Both the position numbers and the translations under genes were made by a program. This document shows positions 61,089 to 64,000 of a DNA stretch of 64,000 nt, one piece after another (within the stretch, counting starts at the first letter, position 1; each line of letters begins with the position of its first letter). Source of the stretch: Streptomyces liangshanensis (lineage in GTDB: Bacteria > Actinomycetota > Actinomycetes > Streptomycetales > Streptomycetaceae); contig NZ_CP050177.1 in the NCBI RefSeq assembly GCF_011694815.1, forward strand, positions 620,001-684,000, given 5' to 3'. The notes below the pieces were generated by a model. That model saw only the letters and a list, made by a program, of their open reading frames with translations, was not told where the DNA came from and ran no database searches.

Positions 61089-62081
61089 ATGCAGTTCCAC
61101 CAGTTGCTCTACTTCGTCGCCGTCGCCGAGACCCGGCACTTCACCCGCGCCGCCGAGCGGGTCCACGTCTCCCAGCCGTCCCTTTCGCAGCAGATCAGGG
61201 CGCTGGAGAAGGAGCTGGGCGCCGAGCTGTTCAGCCGGGCCCGCGGCAATGTCACGCTGACGGACGCCGGCGAGGCGCTGCTGCCGCTCGCCCGCCGGAT
61301 CCTGGCCGATTCCGAGACGGCCCGCCTGGAGGTGCAGGAGCTGGCGCAGCTGCGGCGGGGCCGGGTCAGGCTGGGGGCGCCGCCGAGCCTGTGCACCGGG
61401 CTGCTGCCGGAGGTGTTGCTGGCCTTCCACGAGCTGCATCCGGGCATCGAGCTGCTGATCGAGGAGAACGGCTCGCACGATCTGGTACGGGCGCTGGCCC
61501 GCGGCGATCTCGATCTGGCGCTGGTGGTCCTGCCGCTGCCGGCCCCCTCCCCCGCGCTGACCACCGTCGAGCTGCTCCACGAGGACCTGGTCGTGGTCTC
61601 CTCGGCGTCCGCGCCGGCGCCGCGCAGCCCGCTGCGGATCGCGGATCTGGCGGACCGGCCGCTGGTGATGTTCCGGCACGGCTACGACCTGCGCGACCTG
61701 ACCGTGGCCGCCTGCCGGGCCGAGGGCTTCGAGCCGTCGTTCGTCGTCGAGGGCGGCGAGATGGACGCCGTGCTCGGTTTCGTCCGGGCCGGCCTCGGGA
61801 TGGCCGTCGTCCCGAGCATGGTCGCCGGGCGGACCCGCGACCTGCGGGTCACCCCGCTCGCGCGGCCGGGCCTGAGCCGTACCGTCGCCCTCGCCCACCG
61901 CAGCGACGTGGCGCCGCCGCGGGCGGCCCGCGAGCTGCAACGCGTCCTGCTGTCCACCCGTACCGGCGCCCCGATGCCGGCGGAGACCCGGGCCGCCGCG
62001 TCGGCGGAGGCCCGGGAACCGGACGCGGCGGGGCAGGGCGGCGCGGCGGGCGCCCGCGAGGGCCTGACCGATCCGCCCTAG
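61089..62081 (+). CDS. LysR-family transcriptional regulator
   Basis: A 330-residue regulator with an N-terminal winged helix: MQFHQLLYFVAVAETRHFTRAAERVHVSQPSLSQQIRALEKELGAELFSRARG, followed by a long linker helix and the periplasmic-binding-type effector domain (about 90-295; RVRLGAPPSLCTGLLPEVLLAFHELHPGIELLIEENGSHDLV). The 40-residue Ala/Glu-rich C-terminal tail is unusual. The start is ATG 61089. Divergent from sdhCAB, so a regulator of succinate oxidation or anaerobic/respiratory switching is a reasonable guess. It ends tail-to-tail with the GGDEF-EAL gene with a 3-bp overlap. Confidence 0.9.
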   Translation: MQFHQLLYFVAVAETRHFTRAAERVHVSQPSLSQQIRALEKELGAELFSRARGNVTLTDAGEALLPLARRILADSETARLEVQELAQLRRGRVRLGAPPSLCTGLLPEVLLAFHELHPGIELLIEENGSHDLVRALARGDLDLALVVLPLPAPSPALTTVELLHEDLVVVSSASAPAPRSPLRIADLADRPLVMFRHGYDLRDLTVAACRAEGFEPSFVVEGGEMDAVLGFVRAGLGMAVVPSMVAGRTRDLRVTPLARPGLSRTVALAHRSDVAPPRAARELQRVLLSTRTGAPMPAETRAAASAEAREPDAAGQGGAAGAREGLTDPP

Positions 62082-64000
62082 ACCGCATCCAGCAGCGACA
62101 GCCTGTGGAGGTGTTCCGGCGGGCCCGGGCGCGCGTAGAACCAGCCCTGCGCGGTGTCGCAGCCCAGCCGGCGCAGATGGTCGGCCTGCGCGCCGGTCTC
62201 CACGCCCTCCACCGTCACCGCCAGGTCGAGGCTGTGCGCGAGCGAGACGATCCCCTCGACGATCTTCAGGTCGACCGGGTCCGCCGGGTGCTGCTGCATG
62301 CCCTGGGTGAAGGAACGGTCCAGCTTGAGCACGCTCACCGGGAGCCTGCGCAGGTTGGCCAGGTTCGAGTAGCCGGTCCCGAAGTCGTCCAGCGCGATGT
62401 CCACGCCCATCTCGGCGAGCTGCCGCAGCGGCTTGAGCAGGTCCTCGTCGGCGCCGATCAGCGCCGATTCGGTGACCTCCAGGCAGAGCGCCCCCGGCGC
62501 GAGCCCGATCCGGTCCAGCACCTCGACCGTCTCGGCGACGAGCCCCGGGTGGTGCAGCTGGGTCGGCGAGAGGTTCACGTTGATGCGCAGCGGCCGGCCC
62601 GCCGCCGACCCGGGCAGCTGGTCCTGCCAGGCCTTGGCCTGCCGTACGGACTGTTCGAGCACCCAGCGGCCGAGCGGCACGATCAGCCCGGTGTGCTCGG
62701 CGAGCGGGATGAACCGGTCAGGACCGAGGATGCCGTGCTGCGGGTGCAGCCAGCGCACCAGGGCCTCCGCGCCGTGGACCGTACCGTCGTCCAGGTGCAC
62801 CAGCGGCTGGTACTCGATGAAGAACTCGCCGCGCTCCAGGGCCGCGGGCAGCGCCGTCGTCAGCCCGTGCCGGGTGATCGCGCGCGCGTCGGCCTCGGCG
62901 TCGGCCAGCTCGAAGCGGTTGCCGCCCGCCGCCTTGGCGCGGTACATGGTGATGTCCGCGCTGCGCAGGACCTCGGCGGGGGCGCGCCCGGCGACCGGCC
63001 CCTCCACGATGCCGATGCTGCCGCGGACCGTGAACTCGCGGCCGTCGAGCCGGATCGGGGTGGCGAGGACGCCGAGGATCCGGGAGGCGAGGTCGGCCAC
63101 CTCGCCGCACGACGTGTGTCCGGTGGTCAGCGCCACGAACTCGTCGCCGCCGATCCGCGCCACCATCTCGCCCGGGGCCGTGGCGCAGCTCTGGAGCCGG
63201 TCCGCGACCTCGACCAGCAGCCGGTCGCCCGCCGAGTGCCCGAGGCTGTCGTTGATGGCCTTGAAGCCGTCGAGGTCGAGGTAGCAGAGCCCGAAGCGGC
63301 TGCCGCCCGGCGCGGCGAGGGTCTTCTCCAGCCGCTCGAAGAACAGGGTCCTGTTGGGCAGGCCGGTCAGGGCGTCGTGCGTGGCCTCGTAGCGCAGCCG
63401 CAGGTTGAGCAGCCGCCGCTCGGTGGTGTCCTCCATCAGCGCCAGCTGGTACTGCGGCGCGCCCTCGGCGTCCCGCAGGAGCGAGACGGTCAGGTTGGTC
63501 CAGAGCACCGTGCCGTCGTTGCGGTAGAAGGGCTTCTCGACGCGGAAGTGCTCGCGCTCGCCGCGGACCAGCTCGCCGTACATGCGCCAGACCTGGGGGA
63601 CGTCCTCCGGGTGGACCCACTCGCTGACGTTGCGGCTGCGGACGTGGTACTCCAGCCCGCCGAACATCTGGGTGAGGGTGTCGTTGACCTCCAGGACGTT
63701 GCCGTCGAGGTCGGCGATCCCTATGCCGACGGCCGCGCCGTCGAAGACCGCGCGGAACCGCACCTCGGTGGCGTGCAGGGCCTGTTCGGCGTGGCTGCGG
63801 GCGGTCAGCGCCGAGCGCGCGATGGCCTCCTGCTCGGCGAGGGTCCGCTCGCGCAGCGCCTGGGCGAAGCCGGCGGCCAGCGCGTGCTGGAGCCGGGCGC
63901 ACCTGGCCCTGGCCTCGTCGGCGGCCAGCGCGTCCGTACCGCAGTACAGCACGAGGTACGAGTCGACGACGCCGAGCGTACGGCCGAGGGCCTCGGGGTC
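62078..64000 (-). CDS. PAS-GGDEF-EAL c-di-GMP turnover protein, 5' part beyond the window
   Basis: The frame is open to the right edge; 640 residues are visible. After a helical N-terminal stretch (about residues 1-95) a PAS domain follows (ATEVRFRAVFDGAAVGIGIADLDGNVLEVND...MEDTTERR), then GGDEF (HDALTGLPNRTLFFERLEKTL ... GEMVARIGGDEFVALTTG) with intact signature, and EAL (IEYQPLVHLDDGTVHGAEALVRWLHPQHG ... DIALDDFGTGYSNLANLRRLPVSVLKLDRSF). Key EAL metal ligands appear kept, so it may both make and break c-di-GMP. PAS-GGDEF-EAL proteins of this order control development in streptomycetes. Confidence 0.92.
   Translation of the reverse strand, partial: DPEALGRTLGVVDSYLVLYCGTDALAADEARARCARLQHALAAGFAQALRERTLAEQEAIARSALTARSHAEQALHATEVRFRAVFDGAAVGIGIADLDGNVLEVNDTLTQMFGGLEYHVRSRNVSEWVHPEDVPQVWRMYGELVRGEREHFRVEKPFYRNDGTVLWTNLTVSLLRDAEGAPQYQLALMEDTTERRLLNLRLRYEATHDALTGLPNRTLFFERLEKTLAAPGGSRFGLCYLDLDGFKAINDSLGHSAGDRLLVEVADRLQSCATAPGEMVARIGGDEFVALTTGHTSCGEVADLASRILGVLATPIRLDGREFTVRGSIGIVEGPVAGRAPAEVLRSADITMYRAKAAGGNRFELADAEADARAITRHGLTTALPAALERGEFFIEYQPLVHLDDGTVHGAEALVRWLHPQHGILGPDRFIPLAEHTGLIVPLGRWVLEQSVRQAKAWQDQLPGSAAGRPLRINVNLSPTQLHHPGLVAETVEVLDRIGLAPGALCLEVTESALIGADEDLLKPLRQLAEMGVDIALDDFGTGYSNLANLRRLPVSVLKLDRSFTQGMQQHPADPVDLKIVEGIVSLAHSLDLAVTVEGVETGAQADHLRRLGCDTAQGWFYARPGPPEHLHRLSLLDAV

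Overview
The window is about 64 kb of very GC-rich DNA with tightly packed, often start/stop-overlapping genes, GTG starts, purine-rich ribosome sites and typical actinobacterial families (AfsR-like SARP regulator, many TetR regulators, ergothioneine genes, PLP decarboxylase, WD40 giants). This points to Streptomyces or a close relative, chromosomal rather than plasmid or phage. No tRNA, rRNA, CRISPR array, transposase or origin was recognised.

Left end (1-7.8 kb): the tail of a lyase-like gene, an MFS exporter and a 4'-phosphopantetheinyl transferase look like the edge of a biosynthetic cluster. They are followed by a complete ilvB-ilvN-ilvC block with a strong terminator, and then a TerC-family membrane protein. 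At 7.8-9.0 kb lies a frameshifted esterase pseudogene and unassigned DNA.

Oxidative catabolic island (9.0-15.2 kb): a TetR regulator, a PPOX-family flavin/F420 enzyme, a GMC oxidoreductase, an NTF2-like protein, an intradiol ring-cleavage dioxygenase, a cupin and a zinc dehydrogenase. Five copies of one operator-like motif sit at four start regions, so this looks like a self-contained regulon. It is followed by about 650 bp without a gene.

15.8-25.7 kb: a less GC-rich thioesterase/GNAT pair with a perfect 12-bp dyad in its promoter, a DUF4331 protein, two TetR regulators, a FAD aromatic monooxygenase with a large dyad upstream, a 913-residue AfsR-like regulator and an SDR.

25.8-37.5 kb: housekeeping and redox genes (disulfide-reductase-like flavoprotein, thioredoxin, LacI regulator, DUF2252), a PLP decarboxylase, a lipoprotein glycosidase coupled to a WGR/beta-propeller protein, a PemK/MazF-like protein and a TIGR02452 poly(ADP-ribose)-glycohydrolase-like protein.

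37.6-51.1 kb: egtABCD (ergothioneine), a two-gene acyltransferase operon resembling ornithine-lipid synthesis, an orphan sugar-binding lipoprotein with a palindromic operator inside its promoter, a histidine-kinase/response-regulator fusion, and an aldolase-phosphatase-DhaL-DhaK operon followed by dodecin.

51.1-64 kb: a HAD phosphatase and a luciferase-like monooxygenase, then the most striking locus: a caspase-like protease/STAND-type NTPase/WD40 protein (about 1329 residues) whose stop overlaps the start of a serine alpha/beta-hydrolase. This is a candidate self/non-self or programmed-death system, and the giant gene carries a rare TTA (bldA) codon. The window ends with sdhCAB, a divergent LysR regulator and the 3' part of a PAS-GGDEF-EAL protein.
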